Of a DNA stretch of 64,000 nt, positions 40,144 to 48,577 are shown in pieces; the first letter of the stretch is position 1; each line of letters begins with the position of its first letter. The position numbers and the translations under genes are program-made. This DNA is from Streptomyces sp. NA02950 (GTDB lineage Bacteria > Actinomycetota > Actinomycetes > Streptomycetales > Streptomycetaceae): positions 4,461,001-4,525,000 of the forward strand of contig NZ_CP054916.1 of assembly GCF_013364155.1 (NCBI RefSeq), read 5' to 3'. A model generated the notes under the pieces. It was given only the letters and a program-made list of their open reading frames with translations, was not told the origin of the DNA and did no database searches.

Positions 40144-41268
40144 TCAGCTCTCGCTCGGATCCCAGGAGTTGGCCAGCTCGAACGGATCGGGCTCCAAACC
40201 CGCCGTGGGCCAGCGCTGCTCGCGCTGCCACCGCTCGTTCTCCAGCGCCAGCGCGCTCCACAGCTGATTGAGCGGATGGGAGGCGTCGTAGTGGTCGCGC
40301 TCCCCGCGGCGGGTGAAGGCGCCGAGCAGCACCTCGAGTCGGGGCCCGGTGTCATTGACCAGTTCCACGGCGCGCAGCTCCCGACCCTGGGCGACGCGCG
40401 GATCGCCCGCGGCGTCCGCCACCCCCTTGGTCACCAGCATGCAGCCGCGCAGCAGCCCCGAACGCAGCAGCTCGAAGCCGTAGTTGACGGTGTCGATCTC
40501 GGCGGCGATATGCAGCTTGCCGCGGTAGTCGGCGCCGAACCAGGTGTGCAGTACCCCGTTCATCAGCCCGCTCGCCGAGATCACCAGTGGGACGGTGCGC
40601 AGCTCACCGGCCTCGACCGTCGGGCCGGGCAGCTCCTCCTCGGGCAGATTGGTGAGCAGCGAGACACCGTTGCGGCGCCACTCCATCACATCGAAGTCGC
40701 CGAGCTCATGGTCACCGCCGGGCCTGGTCACCACACTGCCGCAGACCAGATCCACCTCCTTGGCGCGCAGTTTGGCCAGTACGTCGCGGGTGCGGACATG
40801 GCCGACCTTGAGCTCGATACCGCGCTGCCGGAACTCCTCGGCCACCCGCTCCCCGGCACCCGCCAGATAGCCGAGGGTGAAGCGGGTGGTGCCCACCATC
40901 AGCGTTCGGCCGAGCCGCCGCCGTGACTCGTGGATCCCCTCCAGCCAGTCGCCGAGCGTGTCGCGCGCCAATGCGACGAGGGTTTCCCCGGTGCCGGTGA
41001 ACAGCACGTCCTTGCCGCGCCCCTGCTTGAGGACCAGCGGTTCGCCGCACAGCTCACGGAAGTTGCGGTTCATGGTGTCGAGCTGCTTCTGCACACTCGA
41101 CTGCTCCCGTCCCAGAACACGCGCCGCGCCCAAGGCCGTTCCGGCCTCGTGGACCACGATCAGCGTACGGAGCTGGTCCATGGTGGTGTCCATCAATGCG
41201 AGCGGGCTCTGCAGAAGCCTGCTCCGGCCGCCCGCGGACGGCGGTCCGAGCGCACCCGATCTCGCCAT
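40144..41268 (-). CDS. LysR-family transcriptional regulator (divergent type)
   Basis: 374 residues from ATG 41268, which has GGGGGAAAA just upstream; GTG 41286 is an alternative. HTH near residues 30-90 (TLIVVHEAGTALGAARVLGR, EQSSVQKQLDTMNRNFRELC), preceded by an unusual 28-residue N-terminal tail. The effector domain starts at LMVGTTRFTLGYLAGAGERV. Longer than typical LTTRs. Divergent from the LigD-type polymerase gene with 107 bp between. Confidence 0.85.
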   Translation of the reverse strand: MARSGALGPPSAGGRSRLLQSPLALMDTTMDQLRTLIVVHEAGTALGAARVLGREQSSVQKQLDTMNRNFRELCGEPLVLKQGRGKDVLFTGTGETLVALARDTLGDWLEGIHESRRRLGRTLMVGTTRFTLGYLAGAGERVAEEFRQRGIELKVGHVRTRDVLAKLRAKEVDLVCGSVVTRPGGDHELGDFDVMEWRRNGVSLLTNLPEEELPGPTVEAGELRTVPLVISASGLMNGVLHTWFGADYRGKLHIAAEIDTVNYGFELLRSGLLRGCMLVTKGVADAAGDPRVAQGRELRAVELVNDTGPRLEVLLGAFTRRGERDHYDASHPLNQLWSALALENERWQREQRWPTAGLEPDPFELANSWDPSES

Positions 41269-41375
41269 GTTTTCCCCCGCTTTCACTGTCCATCCTTTTT
41301 TCAGGACTGACGAGTTTAGTCACGGATCCCGACGGTTACTCGGCCTCGATATGCCCACGAAAGGGGACGCCCGTT

Positions 41376-42308
41376 ATGAGCGCGAAAGGGCCCGATGTAC
41401 GGAAGGTCAGGGCCGGGCATCACACAGTCGAGATCAGCCGGCCCGGAAAAGTGCTCTTCCCCGATGACGGAATCACCAAGTCCGATCTTGTCGATCACTA
41501 TCGCGCGGTCGCCCGGCTCATGGTGCCGCAATTGCGCGGGCGCCCATTGATGATGGAACGCCATCCGGACGGAATCGGCGGAAAGCCGCTGATGCAGAAG
41601 AATGCCCCCGATTACTTTCCGGACTGGGTGCGCCGGGCCGTGCTGCCGAAAGAAGGCGGCGAGGTCACCCATGTGGTGTGCGACGGCAGCGCCACCCTCG
41701 TCTACCTCGTCGACCAGGCGTGTATCACCCCGCACCGCTGGCTCTCCCGCGCCGACCGTCCCGACCACCCCGACCGGCTGGTCTTCGACCTCGATCCGCC
41801 CGGGGAGTCCGGTTTCGAGGCGGTGCGGTGGGCGGCCCGGCGGGTGTGCGCACTGCTCGGCGACATCGGACTGCCCGGACAGCTGATGACCACCGGCTCA
41901 CGCGGCCTCCATGTCGTCGTCCGGCTCGACCGCGGCGCGGACTTCGACACGGTGCGGACCTTCGCCCGGGACACCGCCGAAGTACTGGCCGCCCGCCACC
42001 CCGACCGGCTGACCACGGAGACCCGCAAGGCCAACCGGCGTGGCCGGCTCTACCTGGACATCCAGCGGAACGCGTACGCGCAGACGGCGGTGGCGCCCTA
42101 CGCGGTGCGGTCACGGCCGGGCGCCCCCGTCGCCACACCGATCGACGCCGAGGAGCTCGACGACCCCGCGCTCACCGCCGACCGCTGGACGGTGCGGACC
42201 ATCGGGGAGCGGCTGGAGAACGACCCCTGGGCCGGTACGGGCGCCAGGGGCCGTTCGCTGGGCGCCGCGCGCCGCCGACTCGAACGGCTGACCGCGGACG
42301 GCGGCTGA
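41376..42308 (+). CDS. Stand-alone LigD-type polymerase/primase domain protein
   Basis: 310 residues from ATG 41376. An archaeo-eukaryotic primase fold of the LigD POL type: KVLFPDDGITKSDLVDHYRA, PLMMERHPDGIGGKPLMQKN, the catalytic D-x-D in LVFDLDPPGESGF, TTGSRGLHVVVRLDRG, and YLDIQRNAYAQTAVAPYAVR with third-Asp context. No ligase or phosphoesterase domain is fused, as is common in Streptomyces. It synthesises short RNA/DNA patches in non-homologous end joining. Codon usage in the first 80 codons is less GC-extreme than in its neighbours. No Ku gene is in the window. Confidence 0.92.
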   Translation: MSAKGPDVRKVRAGHHTVEISRPGKVLFPDDGITKSDLVDHYRAVARLMVPQLRGRPLMMERHPDGIGGKPLMQKNAPDYFPDWVRRAVLPKEGGEVTHVVCDGSATLVYLVDQACITPHRWLSRADRPDHPDRLVFDLDPPGESGFEAVRWAARRVCALLGDIGLPGQLMTTGSRGLHVVVRLDRGADFDTVRTFARDTAEVLAARHPDRLTTETRKANRRGRLYLDIQRNAYAQTAVAPYAVRSRPGAPVATPIDAEELDDPALTADRWTVRTIGERLENDPWAGTGARGRSLGAARRRLERLTADGG

Positions 42309-42345
42309 GCGGCTGAGCGGCCGAACGGCGGTAGGACGGCCGGGG

Positions 42346-44424
42346 TCAGACCCCGATGTTCCCGCCGTCGCGCCGCCAGACGCTGATCACCGACGGGCGG
42401 ACCAGCTTGCCCGGCCCGTCCGGCCAGGTGGACTTGGGCTTCTCCACACTCGCCCCGTCCATCTCGCCCGGGTGCTGCACGGCCACCAGCACCCGCCGGT
42501 CCTGGACGATCGGACCGCAGGTCTCGGCACCGTTCGGCACGGTCAGGAACTGCTTGACCTCACCGCGGCGACGGCCCGCGGTGGCCACTCCGAACAGCCC
42601 GTCGTGGTTGCCCAGGGCATTGCCGTCCGTCGAGATCCACAGGTTGCCGTAGGAGTCGAAGGTCAGGTTGTCCGGACAGGAGATCGGGCTGACCTGGTCC
42701 TTCGGGAAGCCGCCGAAGTAGGTGGCCGGGTCCTCCGGGTCACCGCAGACCAGGAACAGCCGCCAGCCGAAGCGGCGGGAGGCCGGGTCGCCGCAGTGCT
42801 CGGTCAACTCCAGGATCTGACCGTGCTTGTTGCCGTTGCGCGGGTTCGCCTCGTCGACGGGTGCCTTGCCCTGCTTGCCCCGGTCGGTGTTGTTCGTCAG
42901 CGCGATGTACACCCGGCCGGTGCGCGGGCTCGGCTCGACGTCCTCGGGGCGGTCCATCTTCGTCGCGCCCACCTTGTCGGCGGCCATCCGCGTGAAGACG
43001 TACACCTCCTCGGCGGTCATCCCCTCCACGTGGGAGGTGTCGCCGCTCGCCAGCGGTATCCAGCGGCCGCTGCCGTCGAACTCGCCGTCCTCGGGCAGCT
43101 TCCCGGTGCCGTCGATCTCCGCGGCCGGGCTGTCACCGGTGAACTTGGCCACGTAGAGCGTGCCCTCGTCCAGCAGGGTGCGGTTGTGCTCGCGCGCGGC
43201 GCGGCTGGTGCCCTTCATCATGCGCTTGGCCGACACGAACTTGTAGAAGTAGTCGAACTTCTCGTCGTCGCCCATGTAGAGGACCGGGCGGCCGTCCTCG
43301 GTCAACCGGGGTTCGGCGGCCTCGTGCTTGAAGCGGCCCAGCGCGGTCAGCTTGCGCGGGGTCGAGTCCGGGTCGTACGGGTCGATCTCGATGACCCAGC
43401 CGAAGCGGTTGGACTCGTTGGGCTCCCGCGCCACGTCGAAGCGCTGGTCGAAACGCTCCCACTTGCGCTCGGACGCGGCACCGGCGATGCCGTAGCGCTT
43501 GAGGCGCGCGGCCGTCGTCGGGTCGGTCACCGAACCGCCGTTGGCGAAGTACTGGTTGAAGTTCTCCTCGCCCGACAGCACGGTGCCCCACGGGGTGATG
43601 CCACCGCCGCAGTTGTTCAGCGTGCCCAGGATGCGCCTGCCGGTCGGGTCGGCCGAGGTGCGCAGCAGCTTGCTGCCCGCCGCGGGGCCGGTGACCTCGA
43701 ACGGCGTGGTTCCGGTGATCCGGCGGTTGAGCCGGTGGCGGTTGACGGCGGTCAGCTTCCCGAGCCGGCGGTCCTCCTGCGCCACCACCACGGACAGCCC
43801 GTGCGCGGCCCAGCCGATCTCGGCCTGCTCGCGGGTCGGGTTGTTCGCGTCGTACCCGGCGAACATCAGCACCTCGTCGGTGTACTCGTGGTTGACCACG
43901 AGCAGCTGCCGGTCCCGCTCGTGCGGAACGTCGAGGACGGCCATGTAGTCGTTGTTGTAACCGAACTGCCCCGCCTGCGCCCTGGCCGACTGATGGTCCG
44001 CGTCGAAGGCGGGCGCGCCGCGCAGGATCGGGTCGCCCCACCGGATGACGACGTTCTGGTCGTGGCCCTCGGTGACGACCACCGCGTCCTCGGTGTTCGG
44101 CGCGACCGGCGCGAAGCGCAGGCCTCGTGCCGCCCGTCCCTCGGCGGCGGTCGCCGAGGCCGACGGCGCCGCTCCGGCCTCGGCGGCCGACGCCTCCGGT
44201 GCCCGGCCGACCGCCGTGACACCGGTCGCGGCGGCCACGGTCACCACGGCGCCCGCCCGCAGCAGCGAACGGCGCGACGCGGCACCCGCGATGACGTCGC
44301 CCACGTACTCGTTGTCGCTGGTGTTCGGCACCTCGTGGAAACAGGCGTCACCGCAGCGGTACCGGCAAGTCAGCGCGGCACGACCGCCCGGATGAGCGCT
44401 GATGAGCGGCAGTAGCTTGCGCAC
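42346..44424 (-). CDS. phoX: PhoX-family alkaline phosphatase (DUF839), Tat-exported
   Basis: 692 residues from GTG 44424 with GGAGGGG 5 nt upstream. The N-terminal 45 residues hold a conserved Cys-rich segment (RYRCGDACFHEVPN). A twin-arginine signal follows (SRRSLLRAGAVVTVAAATGV). The PhoX beta-propeller has FGYNNDYMAVLD, LVVNHEYTDEVLMF, NNCGGGITPWGTVLSGEENF, PVLYMGDDEKFDYFYKF and SCPDNLTFDSYGNLWISTDG. PhoX enzymes use Fe/Ca rather than Zn and release phosphate from organic esters outside the cell. A PHO box upstream indicates PhoP control under phosphate limitation. Confidence 0.93.
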   Translation of the reverse strand: MRKLLPLISAHPGGRAALTCRYRCGDACFHEVPNTSDNEYVGDVIAGAASRRSLLRAGAVVTVAAATGVTAVGRAPEASAAEAGAAPSASATAAEGRAARGLRFAPVAPNTEDAVVVTEGHDQNVVIRWGDPILRGAPAFDADHQSARAQAGQFGYNNDYMAVLDVPHERDRQLLVVNHEYTDEVLMFAGYDANNPTREQAEIGWAAHGLSVVVAQEDRRLGKLTAVNRHRLNRRITGTTPFEVTGPAAGSKLLRTSADPTGRRILGTLNNCGGGITPWGTVLSGEENFNQYFANGGSVTDPTTAARLKRYGIAGAASERKWERFDQRFDVAREPNESNRFGWVIEIDPYDPDSTPRKLTALGRFKHEAAEPRLTEDGRPVLYMGDDEKFDYFYKFVSAKRMMKGTSRAAREHNRTLLDEGTLYVAKFTGDSPAAEIDGTGKLPEDGEFDGSGRWIPLASGDTSHVEGMTAEEVYVFTRMAADKVGATKMDRPEDVEPSPRTGRVYIALTNNTDRGKQGKAPVDEANPRNGNKHGQILELTEHCGDPASRRFGWRLFLVCGDPEDPATYFGGFPKDQVSPISCPDNLTFDSYGNLWISTDGNALGNHDGLFGVATAGRRRGEVKQFLTVPNGAETCGPIVQDRRVLVAVQHPGEMDGASVEKPKSTWPDGPGKLVRPSVISVWRRDGGNIGV

Positions 44425-44550
44425 GTCTTCCCCTCCGTAAGAGTGTCACGTAAGGCTTCTGGGGGACCCGCTCGCGCGGCCCGCACCGACATGACGTCGG
44501 AATCCTCTTTCGGCGTGAAGCTATGGGCGTAGAACCTCGGTGCGGCGTCG

Positions 44551-44572
44551 GGCTCGTGAACCATGAGTGAAC
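44551..44572 (-). promoter_or_regulatory. PHO box (PhoP binding site) for phoX
   Basis: On the minus strand two consecutive 11-bp direct-repeat units begin GTTCAC: GTTCACTCATG (44572-44562) and GTTCACGAGCC (44561-44551). This is the Streptomyces PhoP core of two repeat units. A TAGCTT hexamer (complement of 44518-44523) is a possible -10. The site is 127 bp upstream of the GTG start and 111 bp from the divergent TerF-like gene, which could share it. Confidence 0.75.
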
Positions 44573-44682
44573 GGCGGGCGACCGGAATCGGCGGAAGAAG
44601 GTGACCGAGCGGCCCGCTAGCCTTTCGGCACCACGGTCATGCACCGCCATGCACCGCACACGACACGTGAGAGGTATCTCCC

Positions 44683-46344
44683 ATGGGCATACGGGACCTA
44701 CTGCGCAAAGTTTTCGGACGCTCCCGCGCCACGACGGCGGACGACTCCGCCATGCCGGAGGCCGCAGTTGTCCCGGACACCCAGCCCGGGGAAACGGAGG
44801 CCGTCTCGGCTGAGGGCGCCGAGACGGCCGAGGCGGCTGAGGCCGGGACCGGGGCCGAGGCGGCTGAGGCCGGGGCCGGGGCCGGGGCAGAGGCGCCGGG
44901 CGAGCCCGCCACGACGGCCGTAGCGGTCGAGGAGCCCGAGCCCCAGCCCGAGCCCAAGACCCCGGCCCCGCGGCCCGCCGGCGACGACACCCCGCCGGAC
45001 CCGGCCTTTGCCGAACCGCTGAAGACGCTGGACGAAATCCTGGGCTCCCCCTCGCCCGCCCCGGAGGCGAAGTCGGACACGTCCGCCGCCGATGCGGACA
45101 CGTCCGCCGGCGAGGCGGAGGCGGCAGCCGACGAGGCGGAGGCGGCAGCCGACGAGGCACCCGCCGCCGCTGTGGCAGACGAGCCCGAGCCCGCGGAGGC
45201 GGCGGCCGAAAGCGCCGCCGCCACCCCGGAGCCCGAGGCTGCCGCCGGGGCGGAAGAAGCCGAGGCCCCGGCCAAGCCGAAGGCCAAGGCCGACGAGAAG
45301 CCCGCCCCGGCGGCTGAACCGCAGGCCGACACCGCCGCTGAGGCGGAGCCCGAGGCCGCGGCCGAGGCGAAGCCGGAGAGCAACGAGCCGGAGGCCGCGG
45401 CCGACGACACGGCGGACACCGCCGCAGCCGAGGCGACGGCGAAGGCGGAGCCCGCCCAGGCGGAAGGGGCCAAGGCCCCGGCCAAGACGAAGGCGAGGGC
45501 CAAGGCCACCAAGGCGAAGGCCGTCGCGGCGGCCAAGGCGGAGCCGGACGTTCCAGCAGAAGAGGCCCCTGCCGAAGCGAAGGCCGACGCCAAGGCAGAG
45601 CACTCGGCCGTGGGGGCCGAGCGGGTGCGGGAGAACGCTCCTGAGCTGGTCGGGTTGTACACCGCCGCCGGAGAGGCGATCGAGAAGCAGGGCATCAGCG
45701 GCACGCGTGCCGTCGTCTACCTGGTCCTCGACCGGTCCGGGTCGATGCGGAACTACTACAAGGACGGCACCGTCCAGCACCTCGCGGACCAGGCCGTGGC
45801 CCTCTCCGCACACCTCGGTGGTGCCGCCGGCGGCACCGGCACGGTCCCCGTCGTGTTCTTCTCCACCGACATCGACGGCACCGCCGAGCTCGACCTCGCC
45901 AACCACTCCGGCCGCATCGAGGAGTTGCACGGTGCGCTCGGCCACATGGGGCGGACGAACTACCACACGGCGATCGACGCGGTCATCGACCACTACAAGA
46001 AGTCCGGCGCCACCGACCCCGCGCTCGTGATCTTCCAGACCGACGGTGCCCCCACCGGGAAGCCCGCCGCGGAGAAGGCGCTGTGCGCGGCGGCCGGGCT
46101 GCCGCTGTTCTGGCAGTTCATCGCGTTCGGCGACCCGGAGGCGAAGGGCTTCGACTTCCTCCGCAAGCTGGACACGTCGGCCGCGCTGGCCGTGCCGGAG
46201 AAGCGGGCCGTGGACAACACGGGCTTCTTCCACGCCGGGCTCGACCCGCGCGCGGTGGCCGACGCGGAGGTGTTCACACAGCTGGTGCGGAAGTTCCCGG
46301 ACTGGCTCAAGGAGGCGCGGACGGCAGGCGCCGTCAAGGGCTGA
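44683..46344 (+). CDS. TerF-like von Willebrand A domain protein with long low-complexity N-terminus
   Basis: 553 residues from ATG 44683 (GAGAGG upstream). Starts MGIRDLLRKVFGRSR, then about 300 residues dominated by Ala, Glu, Pro and Lys, including tandem 21-bp DNA repeats around 45112-45153. Residues 330-545 form a TerF/TerY-type vWA domain: MIDAS DRSGSM in YLVLDRSGSMRNYYKDG, PVVFFSTDIDGTAEL, HMGRTNYHTAIDAVIDHY, VIFQTDGAPTG, FWQFIAFGDPEAKGFDFLRK and DNTGFFHAGL. TerF-type proteins belong to tellurium/stress systems. No terD, terC or other ter genes are in the window. Confidence 0.88.
   Translation: MGIRDLLRKVFGRSRATTADDSAMPEAAVVPDTQPGETEAVSAEGAETAEAAEAGTGAEAAEAGAGAGAEAPGEPATTAVAVEEPEPQPEPKTPAPRPAGDDTPPDPAFAEPLKTLDEILGSPSPAPEAKSDTSAADADTSAGEAEAAADEAEAAADEAPAAAVADEPEPAEAAAESAAATPEPEAAAGAEEAEAPAKPKAKADEKPAPAAEPQADTAAEAEPEAAAEAKPESNEPEAAADDTADTAAAEATAKAEPAQAEGAKAPAKTKARAKATKAKAVAAAKAEPDVPAEEAPAEAKADAKAEHSAVGAERVRENAPELVGLYTAAGEAIEKQGISGTRAVVYLVLDRSGSMRNYYKDGTVQHLADQAVALSAHLGGAAGGTGTVPVVFFSTDIDGTAELDLANHSGRIEELHGALGHMGRTNYHTAIDAVIDHYKKSGATDPALVIFQTDGAPTGKPAAEKALCAAAGLPLFWQFIAFGDPEAKGFDFLRKLDTSAALAVPEKRAVDNTGFFHAGLDPRAVADAEVFTQLVRKFPDWLKEARTAGAVKG
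45112..45153. repeat. 21-bp tandem repeat in the TerF-like gene
   Basis: Two exact 21-bp units, 45112-45132 and 45133-45153, encode the repeated EAEAAAD peptide. In-frame and therefore likely variable in copy number. Confidence 0.8.
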
Positions 46345-46440
46345 CGCAGGTCACGCACCCGGTAGCGGGGGGCTGTCCGCGGCGGGAAAACACCCGCGCG
46401 GGTGGCCCCCTGCGCTCGGATACGATATGGGCAGCTCGTA

Positions 46441-47854
46441 AAGGACAACGTCACCCACTCCATGCTCCCGGCCGACGTCTACTCCCGCTATATGCGCCAG
46501 CGCGGCCATGACGTGCTCTACATCTGTGCCACCGATGAGCACGGCACCCCGGCCGAGCCGGCCGCCAAGGAGGCGGGGCTGCCGGTGGACGAGTTCTGCG
46601 CCCAGCAGCATGACGCGCAGAAGGCGATCTACGACGGCTTCGGGCTCGCGTTCGACTACTTCGGCCGGAGCTCCTCCGAGCAGAACGTGCAGATCACCCA
46701 GACCATCGCCCGCGAGCTGAAGGCGAACGGCTTCATCGAGGAGCGCTCGATCCGTCAGGTGTACTCCAACGCCGACGGCCGCTTCCTCCCCGACCGCTAC
46801 ATCGAGGGCACCTGCCCGCACTGCGGCTACGACAAGGCCCGCGGCGACCAGTGCGAGAACTGCACCCGGGTGCTGGACCCGACCGATCTGATCGACGCGC
46901 GCTCGGCGATCAGCGGCAGCAGCGATCTGGAGGTGCGGGAGACCAAGCATCTGTTCCTGCTCCAGTCCACGCTGGCCGAGGAGGTCGGCGCCTGGGTCGA
47001 CGAGCACGGCAAGCACTGGCCGACGCTGGCGTCCTCGATCGTCCGCAAGTGGCTGCCGAGGGGCTCCAGGACCGGTCGATCACCCGCGACCTGGACTGGG
47101 GCGTGCCGGTTCCGGCGGGCACAAGGCCTTCAACTGGCTGACGTACTACGGCGGCAAGTTCTCCACCTCGCAGAAGCGCGGTGTATTCACCGACGCGGCG
47201 CTGGAGCTGCTGCCCGCCGACTAGTGGCGCTACTTCCTGATGGCCAACGCCCCGGAGTCCGACGACACCTCGTTCACCTGGGAGCACTTCTCCGCCACCG
47301 TCAACAAGGATCTGGCCGACACCCTCGGCAACTTCGTCAACCGGGTGCTGTCCTTCTCCCGCAAGCGGTTCGGCGACGAGGTCCCGGCGGGGAAGGCCGC
47401 CGGTGAGGCCGAGGAGCGTCTCAACGAGGAGATCGCGCGGCTGCTCGCGGAGTACGAGGAGCACATGGACGCGCTCCAGTTCCGCAAGGCGGCGGCGCTG
47501 CGCGCCCTGTGGAGCGCGGGCAACTCCTACCTGGAGGAGAAGGCCCCCTGGCTGGAGATCAAGACCGACCAGGAGGCCGCGGCCCTCACCCTGCGCACCG
47601 CGATGAACCTGATCCACCTCTACGCGATCGTCTCGGAGCCGTTCATCCCGCCCTCCGCGAGGGCCATGCGGTCGGCGTTCGCGCTGACCGACGACACCGC
47701 GCCGTGGGTGGGCCAGGAGGAGGCCAGGGCGCTGGCGTCGGTCCCGGCGGGCACCGCCTTCACCGTCCCCCCGGTGCTCTTCGCGAAGATCACCGAAGAT
47801 GACCTGGAGTCCTACCGGGAGCGGTTCGGCGGCGCGGAGCAGCCGACGGCGTAA
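46441..47854 (+). pseudogene. metG: Decayed methionyl-tRNA synthetase gene
   Basis: Clear MetRS sequence in three broken pieces. The first (from about 46462: [57 protein letters not shown] zinc knuckle, [10 protein letters not shown]) lacks the HIGH-motif N-terminus. Near 47058 one base is missing (CTG-CC-GAG-GGG). The next frame continues [20 protein letters not shown], then jumps at about 47118 into [20 protein letters not shown], so some 80 codons are deleted. A TAG at 47222-47224 replaces the expected Tyr before [20 protein letters not shown], and the C-terminal domain then runs intact to 47854. Presumably a redundant second MetRS. Confidence 0.92.
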
Positions 47855-47972
47855 GCCCCTGGACCCGTGTGCCCCCGGCGGGGCGCGGGGCCCCGTTGAG
47901 CGCCCGGCAACCGTTCGTTTAGTCCCTCCGATGACCCTGTGAGTCCACACCACGGGGAAGTCGAGGAACACA

Positions 47973-48377
47973 GTGCCGGACGCACGGGTCACGGTGACGG
48001 TCCACGGCCCCGACCCGCTCTCGCGGGCCGGGGTCGTCCGCCATCTCCAGCATCAGCCCGCCGTCGAGCTGATCACCGGTGACGAGTCCCCCGCCACCGT
48101 GGCCGTCATGCTCGCCGAACGTCTCGACGACGTGGCCGGGGCCGAGCTGCGCCATCTGGTGCGCGGCGGTGCGCAGCGGGTGGTACTGGTCGCGGGCGAG
48201 CTGCGGGAGACCGAGCTGATGGCGGTGATGGAGTACGGCGTACGGGCGGTGCTGTGGCAGCACCGCACCACGCCCAGGCGGCTGCTGCGCGCGGTGCTCC
48301 GGGCGGCGCGTACGGAGGAGCGCGGCGAGCCGTGCGGGGTGGACCGGCGGCTGTCGGAGCCCGGTGTCCACAGCTAG
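47973..48377 (+). pseudogene. Response-regulator-like gene truncated before its HTH domain
   Basis: 134 codons from GTG 47973: VTVTVHGPDPLSRAGVVRHL, LRHLVRGGAQRVVLVAGELR, ETELMAVMEYGVRAVLWQHR. This matches a receiver-like N-domain of NarL/LuxR regulators near this locus in other streptomycetes, lacking the usual phospho-acceptor Asp. The LuxR HTH expected after about residue 130 is absent. The stop (TAG 48375-48377) lies exactly one base before a 16-bp terminal inverted repeat, so the truncation coincides with the element's edge. A short functional protein cannot be excluded. Confidence 0.65.
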
Positions 48378-48558
48378 CGCGTCAGCCAAGGTTTGCCCGG
48401 CAGCGAGGCGTCCTGGTGCGTGCGATCGCGAGGCGGCGGGGACGCCCTCGTCGTGGGCCTGCTCGGGCTTTCGGCCAACGCAGCGAGAGGGGGCACCTCC
48501 CAGCGGTAGCTGGGGGAGCGTGCCAGGGCGGCGAGCGGAGCGAACCTCGGCTGACGCG
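48378..48558. mobile_element. 181-bp MITE-like element with terminal inverted repeats
   Basis: The left end CGCGTCAGCCAAGGTT (48378-48393) is the inverted complement of the right end AACCTCGGCTGACGCG (48543-48558) at 15 of 16 positions. The interior holds a nested hairpin (GGCAC...GTGCC around CCCAGC-GGTA-GCTGGG, about 48493-48524) and no coding frame. No obvious target duplication is seen. It abuts the truncated response regulator on the left. A miniature transposable element or interspersed structured repeat is the best reading. Confidence 0.55.
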
Positions 48559-48577
48559 GCACCAGGCCCTGTCCTGC

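Noticed and set aside
44601..44660. Tandem CATGCACCGC (44638-44657) as an operator
   Set aside because: Only two 10-bp units without dyad symmetry, in the leader of the TerF-like gene; too weak to call.
46683..47016. Possible new frame on the minus strand inside the metG remnant
   Set aside because: It is antisense to conserved MetRS residues and has no ribosome site.
48378..48558. Complete insertion sequence
   Set aside because: Only 181 bp with no transposase frame; described as a MITE-like element instead.
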